Assembly: GCF_000577895.1 (NCBI RefSeq) | Contig: NZ_HG917868.1 | Span: forward strand, 806,001 to 870,000 | Reading direction: 5' to 3' | DNA length: 64,000 nt | Source: Clostridium bornimense | GTDB lineage: Bacteria > Bacillota > Clostridia > Clostridiales > Clostridiaceae | Shown here: positions 54,247 to 61,574 of the stretch, piece by piece | How the letters are laid out: every line of letters begins with the position of its first letter | How positions within the stretch are numbered: position 1 is the stretch's first letter | Position numbers and translations under genes: made by a program | The notes under the pieces: generated by a model | The model's database searches: none | Told to the model about the DNA's origin: nothing | What the model saw: only the letters and a program-made list of their open reading frames with translations

Positions 54247-55083
54247 GTGGTGGTTAAAAAATCAGAAAAAATAATTTCATTATTATTGATTTTAGTTTTA
54301 ATATTTAATAATAAAATATTGGTAAAGGCTAATGATAATGTAACGCCTATAGAGATTAATAATGGTATAGAAATGGTTTCTATAAAAAGCTTTATAGAGA
54401 ATTCTGGAGGAACATTAGAGGTACAAGAAGAAGGAAATACCGTTATATATAGAGTTATGGATAAAGAATTAATAATAAAAAATAATTTATCACAAGGGTA
54501 TATAAATGGTAAAATAGTTCCATTTAAATATGAAGTTATTAAAGAAGATAATAATGAGTTAGTATTTCCTGATTTTTCTTTTAATATTCAATTGGTAGAA
54601 AACAACTGTTTGTTACCACTACAATTTATAGAAAAAAATTTCAATGTAAAAAAAGTAGAAGAAGGAATCATTATTGATAATGAAGAAAAGGCTGCTGATA
54701 TTAATGAAGATATAAAAGATGAAGTAATTAGTACAGATGAGAACGATAGTAATACAGGGACAAACTATACAAATTCACAGTATAACGCATCAGGTACTTG
54801 GAAACCGAATTCTGGAACTGGAAGTCAAAGTGGATATGGAGTAACAGGTGGAAATCAAAATGGGGGTGGAACCCAAAATGGAGATGGAACCCAAAATGGA
54901 GATGGAACCCAAAATGGAGACGGAACCCAAAATGGAGATGGAACCCAAAATGGAGACGGAACCCAAAATGGAGATGGAACCCAAAATGGAGACGGAACCC
55001 AAAATGGAGACGGAACCCAAAATGAAGATGGAACCCAAAATGAAGATGAAAACGAAGTTGAATCTGGAGATGGTAATAATTAA
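54247..55083 (+). CDS. Secreted stalk-domain protein with GDGTQN tandem repeats
   Basis: A 278-residue exported protein. It has a signal peptide (about residues 1-29), then a region of roughly 130 residues like the copper amine oxidase N-terminal-like stalk domain (IENSGGTLEVQEEG, LLPLQFIEKNFNV). An acidic low-complexity part follows, with ten hexapeptide units of the GDGTQN type. No wall-sorting motif is seen. The coding repeat is an 18-bp array, so repeat number may vary between strains. Its position after the polysaccharide locus suggests a surface role, which is inference. A GTG pair (54247, 54250) serves as start after GGGAGAAG. Confidence 0.7.
   Translation: MVVKKSEKIISLLLILVLIFNNKILVKANDNVTPIEINNGIEMVSIKSFIENSGGTLEVQEEGNTVIYRVMDKELIIKNNLSQGYINGKIVPFKYEVIKEDNNELVFPDFSFNIQLVENNCLLPLQFIEKNFNVKKVEEGIIIDNEEKAADINEDIKDEVISTDENDSNTGTNYTNSQYNASGTWKPNSGTGSQSGYGVTGGNQNGGGTQNGDGTQNGDGTQNGDGTQNGDGTQNGDGTQNGDGTQNGDGTQNGDGTQNEDGTQNEDENEVESGDGNN
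54862..55041 (+). repeat. 18-bp tandem repeat, ten units, in the stalk-domain gene
   Basis: Units of the form GGAGAYGGAACCCAAAAT run without interruption, the first and last being slightly diverged. The Y position alternates GAT/GAC in part of the array, which points to expansion by 36-bp pairs. Length stays a multiple of three, so changes in copy number keep the reading frame. Confidence 0.92.
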
Positions 55084-55138
55084 AAATTTTTAAAGAAAAA
55101 TTTTACCATATGGATTATAGTATTAGGAGGAATAAAGA

Positions 55139-55828
55139 TTGGAAAATAAGAAAAAGTATATAATTATATCATCGATAGGTGCTATAGTTATTGCTTTAGC
55201 AATTATAGTAGTGTTAGTTATAGTAAATAATAAAGAATCTAAAATTGATATTAGTATCCTTAATGGATTAATAAATGAAAAATATGAAATAACTAATAGT
55301 AATATTGAAGAGAGAGTATTAGAGTTAAATATAGAAAGTAATAATTTAGATACAGATAACTTGAAAAATTTAGGCAATAGTATTGCAACTAAGATTAAGG
55401 ATAGCGGGTGGAAAATAAGAGCAGTAACCATTAATATTTTTGAAGATGGTAAAAGTAATGATGATAATAAGTTTTACTCAGAAGGACTAAAGAATAGAAT
55501 AAATCTTTCTATAAATGTAGGTGATATTAGTATTTCTGAATTCAAAAAAGTAGAGAGTAATAATATAGATAATATTGTCATAGATGATATGAATAGGAGA
55601 TATCATTCTATAGAAAATAATAAGTTGATTATTAAATTGGAAGCTGAAGATATAAATGAAGAAAATGCTATGACAAAGATGAAGGAATATATAGAGACTT
55701 TTAAATCATTAAATCCTAATATAGGAGATAAAGAAATTGAAGTAAGAGTAAATGAATTTTATAAAGTGGGTTTTGCAACATCTAGTGATAGTGATATTAT
55801 GGAAATTAGTAGAACAGAAAAGTTTTAG
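55139..55828 (+). CDS. Membrane-anchored protein of unknown function
   Basis: I do not recognise this 229-residue protein. Residues 8-29 form one membrane helix after a short lysine-rich start. The remaining 200 residues are extracytosolic, hydrophilic and rich in Asn, Asp, Ile and Lys, with two possible related alpha/beta halves (around 35-110 and 130-210). No cysteine or catalytic motif stands out. The TTG at 55139 follows AGGAGG. It lies 55 bp after the stalk-repeat gene and may share its transcript. Confidence 0.6.
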   Translation: MENKKKYIIISSIGAIVIALAIIVVLVIVNNKESKIDISILNGLINEKYEITNSNIEERVLELNIESNNLDTDNLKNLGNSIATKIKDSGWKIRAVTINIFEDGKSNDDNKFYSEGLKNRINLSINVGDISISEFKKVESNNIDNIVIDDMNRRYHSIENNKLIIKLEAEDINEENAMTKMKEYIETFKSLNPNIGDKEIEVRVNEFYKVGFATSSDSDIMEISRTEKF

Positions 55829-55855
55829 GAAACTATAAAAAAATAGTACATAAAA

Positions 55856-55892
55856 AGTACCCCTTCATATTATGGTATTGAGGGGGTATTTT
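55856..55892 (+). terminator. Hairpin with T-run overlapping the next ribosome binding site
   Basis: TACCCCTTCA (55858-55867) pairs with TGAGGGGGTA (55879-55888), followed by TTTTTATT. The purine-rich arm GAGGGGG is also the only ribosome binding site for the gene at 55897. Confidence 0.6.
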
Positions 55893-55896
55893 TATT

Positions 55897-56763
55897 ATGG
55901 ATAAAATATATGTTTTTAATTCGTACTACAACATTATAGAAGTAATAGACATAGATAGTTTCATTTTAGAAAAAGAAATAGTGATTAAAAGTAAATTTTC
56001 AGTATCTCCTCATCCTATTTATATGAATATGGTTGATAATAGGAAAAATATTATAAATTATAAAGTAGGTACTATAATGGATTTAGAAAGTAATGAAGAA
56101 ATATATATAGCAAAAGGAATAATCTCTTTTTATCAATTTAAAAAGAGATTATTTTTCCTAAGTGAAGAATGTTCTTCTTTAATCATATGCGATAAGGATA
56201 CAAAAGAAATTGAGGAAATTATTCCTGTAGGTGGTACTCCATTTTCTATGACCTTTGACAAAAGGAGAGAAGTATTAATTATAACAGATGTAAGTGATAG
56301 TTTTATTAATATATATGATATTAAAACAGGTATACTAAAAAAAGTTCAGGTTGGATTAAATCCCACTAAGGCTATATTTTCTACAGGAGGAGAATATTTA
56401 GTTGTATGTGAAAGTGCTATGGAAAAAGAGATTAATGGATCTATATCAATAATATCAATTAATAATTTTAAAACTTTAGATAGGATCATGGTTGGTGTTA
56501 CACCTTATGATATATATATATCTGGAGATGGATGTATTGTATCAAATTTAGGCGAAGGTAGTATAAAAATTATTGATTTAAAAAAAAGAAAAGAAATAAA
56601 AACATACTTTGTTGGAGGAATACCATCAGATATAAGTTATTATAATGAAAATATATATTATTGTGATAAACTTAGTAACTCCATTATAAGATTAAATATA
56701 AATAATGGAGAAAAAAAGAAGATAAAGTTTAAAGGAGAGCCCAAAGGAATATTTTTAAGTTAG
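55897..56763 (+). CDS. Beta-propeller (YVTN/YncE-like) protein
   Basis: A 288-residue protein built of repeated four-stranded blades. Repeating landmarks are IIPVGGTPFSMTFDKRR, VQVGLNPTKAIFSTGG, IMVGVTPYDIYISGDG and YFVGGIPSDISYYNE, about 40 residues apart, the pattern of YVTN-type propellers. There is no signal peptide, so it is probably cytosolic. Ligand and role are unknown. The ribosome binding site sits in the hairpin at 55856-55892. Confidence 0.72.
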   Translation: MDKIYVFNSYYNIIEVIDIDSFILEKEIVIKSKFSVSPHPIYMNMVDNRKNIINYKVGTIMDLESNEEIYIAKGIISFYQFKKRLFFLSEECSSLIICDKDTKEIEEIIPVGGTPFSMTFDKRREVLIITDVSDSFINIYDIKTGILKKVQVGLNPTKAIFSTGGEYLVVCESAMEKEINGSISIISINNFKTLDRIMVGVTPYDIYISGDGCIVSNLGEGSIKIIDLKKRKEIKTYFVGGIPSDISYYNENIYYCDKLSNSIIRLNINNGEKKKIKFKGEPKGIFLS

Positions 56764-56764
56764 T

Positions 56765-56802
56765 AATAAGCAAGTTGCCTAGATATAGGTAACTTGCTTA
56801 TT
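56765..56802. terminator. Bidirectional terminator
   Basis: AATAAGCAAGTTGCCT pairs with AGGTAACTTGCTTATT (one G-U) around a six-base loop. It lies between converging genes and overlaps the stop of the DUF4364 gene. Confidence 0.75.
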
Positions 56803-57328
56803 GCTCATCAAATAATAAATTCATTAAGTTAGTGTAAATAGAGGAAGAGTCTTCTTTCCACTTTTTACATAAATTACGTGCTTGCTTGTTGCTACCTACA
56901 GAAACCTTTAAGTCGACGAGTATAGACTTATTTTCTTCAGCCTTAAGGTGAACTAGGTAAGAGTTGTCATTCTCTATAGTATAGTCAGCAGTTATAGCTA
57001 TTTTATTCTTTATTGTATTTAAGTTAGAGGATAAGTATTGGTCTACTAATGATTTTTTATCTTCAGATAATCTATTTTCGAATAATTCTAAAGCAGTAAG
57101 GCCCTTGTCAGTTATTTTTAATTTATGTACATCTTCGCTCTCAAATTCTAGAATAAAATTTGATGAAATTAATTCGCTTAAATATGGTTGAAGTATAAAA
57201 TAGTTTATAAAATTATTTTCTAAAATTATTTCTGTAATAAGGTTTCGTGTAACAGGAACATTTAATTCCCTAAATATATATAGTAGCAGCAATTTATTCT
57301 CTGCAAGGTCTAGTGTATCATCAAACAT
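56798..57328 (-). CDS. DUF4364 family protein
   Basis: A 176-residue protein matching the clostridial DUF4364 family. The N-terminal half looks like a winged helix (ENKLLLLYIFRELNVPVTRN, then LQPYLSELISSNFILE and ITDKGLTALELF), so a DNA-binding or regulatory role is possible. The C-terminal half is alpha/beta. The ATG at 57328 was chosen because AGGAGG lies six bases upstream; an earlier in-frame ATG at 57352 lacks one. It is a single leftward gene. Confidence 0.8.
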   Translation of the reverse strand: MFDDTLDLAENKLLLLYIFRELNVPVTRNLITEIILENNFINYFILQPYLSELISSNFILEFESEDVHKLKITDKGLTALELFENRLSEDKKSLVDQYLSSNLNTIKNKIAITADYTIENDNSYLVHLKAEENKSILVDLKVSVGSNKQARNLCKKWKEDSSSIYTNLMNLLFDEQ

Positions 57329-57438
57329 ATTATTCCTCCTACTATTATTCAATATCTTTATTATATCATAAAAACACTTTTTTCAAAAAGTAATATTTCA
57401 TTTACATCAGAATATAAATTTAAAAGAGGAGGGAGGTG

Positions 57439-58197
57439 ATGATAATTAAAAATAAAAAAATAATTATTACTTATATTACAATAATAATATTTATATTAGG
57501 ACTCAGTGTTACATTTATCTCTCTCTTTGATTCTATTACTACATACAACTCTAATGGTAAAAAGCCTATATATTATGTGAAAACAAATGAAAAGAAAATA
57601 GCTATAACTATTGATACAACATGGGGTGAAGATAATGTTAAAGAAATGTTAGATGTATTTGATAAATACAATGTTAAGGCTACCTTTTTTGTAATAGGAA
57701 AGTGGATGGATCAATATAAAGATGACACAATGGAAATTTATAAAAGAGGTCATGAACTTGGAAATCATTCAGATTATCATAAGGATTTTACAAAAATATC
57801 CAAAGATGATATTATTAAAGAAATAACAGATTGTGATAGCAAGATAAAGGAGGTTACGGGAAGCACACCAAAATTACTTAGAGCTCCTAAGGGAGCGTAT
57901 AATGATTTAACTGTGGATATAGCAGAAGAAACAGGACATTATCTTATTCAGTGGGATGTTGATTCTATTGATTGGAAAAATGTTGGCTTAGAGGAAGAAT
58001 ATAAGAGAGTACGTTCTAAATGTAAAGAAGGATCTATTCTTTTGTTTCATACAGGTACAAAATATACTGTAAAGAACTTAGATAGATTGATAGGTGAATT
58101 AACAAAAGAAGGATATCAATTTGTAACAGTTTCTGATTTAATTTATGAAAAAGATTATAAAATAGAAAATGATGGAGGACAAACTGTAAAACAATAG
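57439..58197 (+). CDS. Polysaccharide deacetylase family protein (PdaB-like)
   Basis: A 252-residue NodB-fold protein anchored by an N-terminal helix (about residues 8-30) and facing outward. Motif 1 is ITIDTTWGEDN, in which the second Asp of the classical DD pair is Thr60; the motif 2 His pair is in GNHSDYH (His110, His114), and RAPKGAY is motif 3. Similar WG-containing motifs are known in sporulation-linked PdaB-type members. It probably deacetylates peptidoglycan or another wall glycan. AGGAGG precedes the ATG; a GTG at 57436 is also possible. Confidence 0.82.
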   Translation: MIIKNKKIIITYITIIIFILGLSVTFISLFDSITTYNSNGKKPIYYVKTNEKKIAITIDTTWGEDNVKEMLDVFDKYNVKATFFVIGKWMDQYKDDTMEIYKRGHELGNHSDYHKDFTKISKDDIIKEITDCDSKIKEVTGSTPKLLRAPKGAYNDLTVDIAEETGHYLIQWDVDSIDWKNVGLEEEYKRVRSKCKEGSILLFHTGTKYTVKNLDRLIGELTKEGYQFVTVSDLIYEKDYKIENDGGQTVKQ

Positions 58198-58237
58198 TTG
58201 AATAATATACAAAAAATGTATATAATGGAATAGAAAT

Positions 58238-58268
58238 TATTTACTATTTCCAATTTCCAATTAAGTTA
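58238..58268. repeat. Short 7-bp-periodic tract
   Basis: CTATTTC, CAATTTC, CAATTAA, GTTAAGT can be read in 7-bp phase. The tract is short and the match to the other heptamer arrays is weak. Confidence 0.35.
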
Positions 58269-58318
58269 AGTAGTTTTTAAATTTATATTAATATAACAAA
58301 GAGAAGAGGGGTTATGTG

Positions 58319-59029
58319 ATGGAGGAATTAATGTTAAACAATAAGTTGTATTTAGAGGGAACAGTAGCTTCTGAGTTAGAATTTAGTCATGTTATGTATG
58401 GAGAAGGTTTTTATACTTTTTATATGGATGTACCTAGATTAAGTGATGCTTATGATAGATTATTTATAACTGTATCTGAAAGATTATTAACAGGAATGGA
58501 ATTAACCGTTGGTAAAGAAATTATATTAGAAGGACAACTTAGATCATACAATAAGTTCATAGAAGGATCAAATAGATTGATTTTAACTATATTTGCCAGA
58601 AAAATTGAAGATTGTTTAGAAAGAAGTAAAAATCCAAATCAAATATACTTAGATGGTTTTATATGTAAGAAACCAGTATATAGGACAACACCATTTGGAA
58701 GAGAAATATCTGATCTTTTACTTGCTGTTAATAGAGCTTACAACAAATCAGATTATATACCTACTATTGCTTGGGGTAGAAACTCTAGATTTTGTCAAAC
58801 ATTAGAAGTAGGTGATAATATAAGAATTTGGGGTAGAATCCAAAGTAGAGAATATCAAAAGAAAATTTCTGAAGATGAAGTTATAAAGAAAATAGCTTAT
58901 GAAGTTTCTATTTCAAAAATGGAAAAGGTACCTCATGAAGCTAATGAAGAAAAAGATGATGTGGCTACAGATGAAAATAATGTGGCTGAAAAAGTAACTG
59001 ATACTATAGAAGAAAAAGGTGCAATTTAG
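58319..59029 (+). CDS. Tandem OB-fold single-stranded DNA-binding protein
   Basis: A 236-residue SSB-like protein with two OB folds in a row. The first (about residues 8-98) runs from LYLEGTVASELEFSH to LTIFARKIE. The second (about 108-205) starts IYLDGFICKKPVYRTTPFGRE and includes IPTIAWGRNSRFCQTL and VGDNIRIWGRIQSREY. An acidic C-terminal tail follows, without the canonical DDDIPF end. It is not the essential SSB type but a clostridial paralogue. The ATG at 58319 follows AGAGGGG; an ATG at 58331 after GGAGG is equally plausible. Confidence 0.8.
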   Translation: MEELMLNNKLYLEGTVASELEFSHVMYGEGFYTFYMDVPRLSDAYDRLFITVSERLLTGMELTVGKEIILEGQLRSYNKFIEGSNRLILTIFARKIEDCLERSKNPNQIYLDGFICKKPVYRTTPFGREISDLLLAVNRAYNKSDYIPTIAWGRNSRFCQTLEVGDNIRIWGRIQSREYQKKISEDEVIKKIAYEVSISKMEKVPHEANEEKDDVATDENNVAEKVTDTIEEKGAI

Positions 59030-59031
59030 AA

Positions 59032-59071
59032 AATAATAAAAAGGAACTGAAAATCAGTTCCTTTTATTATT
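59032..59071. terminator. Bidirectional terminator between the OB-fold gene and dapH
   Basis: AATAATAAAAAGGAACTGA pairs with TCAGTTCCTTTTATTATT around a three-base loop, with A/T runs on both sides. Confidence 0.85.
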
Positions 59072-59777
59072 TTCTTAAGTCTTCCATGATTTGAGTTTTA
59101 TCTTTTGTTTTATCATCAACATTTTTGATGATTCTAGCTGGTGAACCAGCTACGACAACTCCTGCAGGTACATCTTGTGTTACAACTGAACCAGCGGCAA
59201 CGACAGCACCAGCACCAATTCTAACTCCCTCAAGAATAACAGAGTTAGCACCTATTAATACATCATCTTCAATTATACAAGGATCTTTTGAAGGTGGTTC
59301 TAAGACACCAGCGACAACGGCACCAGCACCTAAGTGAACTCTTTTACCAAGAGTACCTCTTGCACCAACAACGGCATTCATATCTACCATTGAACCTTCA
59401 CCAATTTCGGCTCCAATATTGATAACTGCACCCATCATTATAACGGCATTTTTATCAATTTTAACTCTATCTCTTATTAGAGCTCCTGGCTCAATTCTAG
59501 CATCAATATCTACCATATTTAATAGAGGAATAGCAGAATTTCTTCTATCTTGTTCTATTCTAAAATTCTTAATCTTGTCTGCATTTTCAACTAAGAAGTT
59601 CATTATATCACATGATTCTCCGAAAAGAATGTGAAAAGGATCTGAACCATAGTTTTCAATTTCACCAAGATCAAGTTCATCAATTGAACCATTTAAGTAT
59701 ACTTGAATTGGTGTTGATTTTTTTGCGTCTTTTATGTATTTAGCAATTTCATAGGGATTAGTTAAATCATAATCCAT
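59067..59777 (-). CDS. dapH: Tetrahydrodipicolinate N-acetyltransferase
   Basis: Acetylates tetrahydrodipicolinate in the acetyl branch of lysine/diaminopimelate synthesis. The 236-residue protein has the N-terminal DapH domain ([20 protein letters not shown]), followed by a left-handed beta-helix of hexapeptide repeats ([52 protein letters not shown]). GGAGGG precedes the ATG. It is divergent from the aminotransferase gene, which may catalyse the next step. Confidence 0.94.
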   Translation of the reverse strand: MDYDLTNPYEIAKYIKDAKKSTPIQVYLNGSIDELDLGEIENYGSDPFHILFGESCDIMNFLVENADKIKNFRIEQDRRNSAIPLLNMVDIDARIEPGALIRDRVKIDKNAVIMMGAVINIGAEIGEGSMVDMNAVVGARGTLGKRVHLGAGAVVAGVLEPPSKDPCIIEDDVLIGANSVILEGVRIGAGAVVAAGSVVTQDVPAGVVVAGSPARIIKNVDDKTKDKTQIMEDLRK

Positions 59778-59875
59778 ACTTAGCCCTCCTCTTTATAAAA
59801 ACTTTCACATTTTATAATTATAATTTATAATAGAAGTAATTAAAAGGGGTAAATGAACCAAAGGGGTGTTTTAAC

Positions 59876-61024
59876 ATGAATTTAAGTGACAGAGTAAACT
59901 CTATAGAAATATCAGGAATAAGACAATTTTATAACAAAGTTAGAAAAGTAGATGGTGCATTATCATTGACACTAGGTGAACCAGACTTTGATGTTCCTAG
60001 TTCAATTAAAAAATATATGGGTGAGGCATTAGATAAAAATATTACTCATTATACAAGTAATGAAGGTTTGTTATCATTAAGAAAAAAAATATCATCTTAT
60101 TTAGACGAGTTTAAGATTCATTATGATGAGGAAGAAATTTGTGTAACGGTAGGCGGAAGTGAAGGACTAGCATCTGTTTTTGGTGCAATAATTAATCCAG
60201 AAGATAAAGTGCTTATTCCTTCACCAGGATATCCTGCATATAGTGCATTAACAAAATTATATGGAGGCGAGGAAGTGCTTTATAAGTTAAAAGAAGACTT
60301 TTCCATTGATGTAGAAAAGTTAAGAAAACTTATAGAAGAAGAAAAGCCTAAAGCTATAGTAATTTCATATCCGAGTAATCCAACAGGGGCAACATTAAGT
60401 AAAAATAATTGTGTAGAGTTATATGAGTTATTAAAAGATAAAGAAATTTTTATAATAACAGACGAAATTTATTCGGGAATAGTTTATGAAGAAGAATATA
60501 ACTCTTTAGCTCAATTTGAAGAATTAAAAGAAAAAACAATTTATGTAAGTGGCTTTTCTAAGTTGTTTTCTATGACAGGGCTTAGGTTAGGATATGTATG
60601 TGCTTCTCCTAAATATATAAAGGGAATAATTAAATATCATCAATATAATGTATCTTGTGCTCATTCGGTAACTCAATATGCAGTAGCAGAAGGTTTTGAT
60701 GAGGCACTACAAGAAAGTAAAAAGTATGTTGGAGAATTTAGAAAAAGAAGAGATTATATTATAGAAAGATTAAAAGATATGGGAATGGAAACATATATTC
60801 CTGGAGGTGCTTTTTATGTATTTCCATCAATTAGGAAGTATGGAATGTCATCACAAGATTTTTGTGAGGAGTTCTTAAATCAGTATAAAGTAGCTATTGT
60901 CCCAGGAGATGCATTTTCTAGTGGGGGAGAAGGATTTGTTAGAATATCTTATGCATATTCAATGGATCAATTAAAAGATGGAATGGATAAGTTGGAAAAA
61001 TTCTTGAAACATTTAAATAAGTAA
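59876..61024 (+). CDS. Class I/II aminotransferase (possibly N-acetyl-LL-diaminopimelate aminotransferase)
   Basis: A 382-residue PLP enzyme of fold type I. The PLP lysine lies in YVSGFSKLFSMTGLRLGYV, preceded by VISYPSNPTGA and ITDEIYSGIVYE. FVRISYA near the end contains the carboxylate-binding Arg. The neighbouring divergent dapH suggests PatA/DapX-type activity in lysine synthesis, but related enzymes use aspartate or aromatic amino acids, so this is inference. AAGGGGTG precedes the ATG. Confidence 0.85.
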   Translation: MNLSDRVNSIEISGIRQFYNKVRKVDGALSLTLGEPDFDVPSSIKKYMGEALDKNITHYTSNEGLLSLRKKISSYLDEFKIHYDEEEICVTVGGSEGLASVFGAIINPEDKVLIPSPGYPAYSALTKLYGGEEVLYKLKEDFSIDVEKLRKLIEEEKPKAIVISYPSNPTGATLSKNNCVELYELLKDKEIFIITDEIYSGIVYEEEYNSLAQFEELKEKTIYVSGFSKLFSMTGLRLGYVCASPKYIKGIIKYHQYNVSCAHSVTQYAVAEGFDEALQESKKYVGEFRKRRDYIIERLKDMGMETYIPGGAFYVFPSIRKYGMSSQDFCEEFLNQYKVAIVPGDAFSSGGEGFVRISYAYSMDQLKDGMDKLEKFLKHLNK

Positions 61025-61025
61025 T

Positions 61026-61072
61026 AAAATAAAACTTTGTGGATTATTTATTCACAAAGTTTTATTTTGCAT
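61026..61072 (+). terminator. Terminator of the aminotransferase gene
   Basis: A 16-bp perfect stem, AAAATAAAACTTTGTG (61026-61041) with CACAAAGTTTTATTTT (61053-61068). Confidence 0.85.
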
Positions 61073-61236
61073 ATATTATACAAAAAGGAAATATCTTTTG
61101 ATATTTGAGAGCATCAATTATGATTAACAGTAGATAATCGAAGTAGAAAATTGTAGATAACAAATGGAGATATAATTTCTAAAAATTAGAATAAATAGAA
61201 ATGTGTATGTATACAATGTAATTTAATAAAAATGTA
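61073..61236. other. Non-coding stretch before an orphan terminator
   Basis: No credible open frame with a ribosome binding site is visible. A poor promoter-like pair TTGATA (61098-61103) and TATGAT (61119-61124) has only a 15-bp spacer. Because an independent terminator follows at 61237, a small RNA of about 140 nt is possible but weakly supported. Confidence 0.3.
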
Positions 61237-61273
61237 AAACAGATTCAATTGGTTATGAATCTGTTTTTTTTAT
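61237..61273 (+). terminator. Orphan terminator in the amylase upstream region
   Basis: AAAACAGATTCA (61237-61248) pairs perfectly with TGAATCTGTTTT (61256-61267), followed by a run of T residues. No gene directly precedes it; the aminotransferase already has its own terminator. Confidence 0.8.
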
Positions 61274-61452
61274 ATAAAAATGGCGAAGAATTTATAAGTA
61301 CAAGTATGAGAACATATAAAGTTCAAAATTTAAATTAAAACATTAAAAATATTATATAAATTCAATATAATGATAAAAAATAAAAAAATATACAAAATAT
61401 TAATGGGATTTTAATATAATACAATAAAAAATAAAAAAATACAGGTAAAATA

Positions 61453-61481
61453 TTGAAGAAGTAAATTTAGAAGAATATAAT
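61453..61481 (+). promoter_or_regulatory. Promoter of the alpha-amylase gene
   Basis: TTGAAG (61453-61458) and TATAAT (61476-61481) with a 17-bp spacer; predicted start near 61488. Confidence 0.65.
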
Positions 61482-61484
61482 TAG

Positions 61485-61515
61485 AATAAGTAAATTAGGT
61501 ATTAATTTGCTTATT
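61485..61515 (+). promoter_or_regulatory. Hairpin at the 5' end of the amylase leader
   Basis: AATAAGTAAATTA (61485-61497) pairs with TAATTTGCTTATT (61503-61515), one G-U pair included. It would start at or near the 5' end of the mRNA and could protect it from decay; the weak T-run makes termination less likely. Confidence 0.5.
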
Positions 61516-61537
61516 TTAAAAGTAGATAGGAGGTGAG

Positions 61538-61551
61538 TGTAAACGTTTATA
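61538..61551. promoter_or_regulatory. Catabolite-responsive element (cre) for CcpA
   Basis: TGTAAACGTTTATA matches the cre consensus WTGNAARCGNWWWCAW at nearly all fixed positions, including the central CG. It lies downstream of the predicted promoter and 23 bp before the ATG, where bound CcpA would block elongation. Repression of an amylase gene by preferred sugars is typical in Firmicutes. Confidence 0.75.
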
Positions 61552-61574
61552 AAATTATAATAAGGAGGAAAGAT

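Noticed and set aside
54862-55041. CRISPR array
   Set aside because: Units are contiguous 18-bp coding repeats without unique spacers, and no cas gene is present. The 7-bp heptamer arrays elsewhere also lack spacers.
54798-55093. Long open frames on both strands across the 18-bp repeat array
   Set aside because: An 18-bp unit repeated in multiples of three keeps every frame without a stop open, so these frames follow from the repeat. Only one frame has a signal peptide, a ribosome binding site and a folded domain before the array.
61533-61574. Earlier GTG start for the amylase, in frame at 61533
   Set aside because: The GTG overlaps its own potential Shine-Dalgarno sequence and would add a basic stretch before a normal signal peptide. 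The ATG at 61575 has a properly spaced AAGGAGG.
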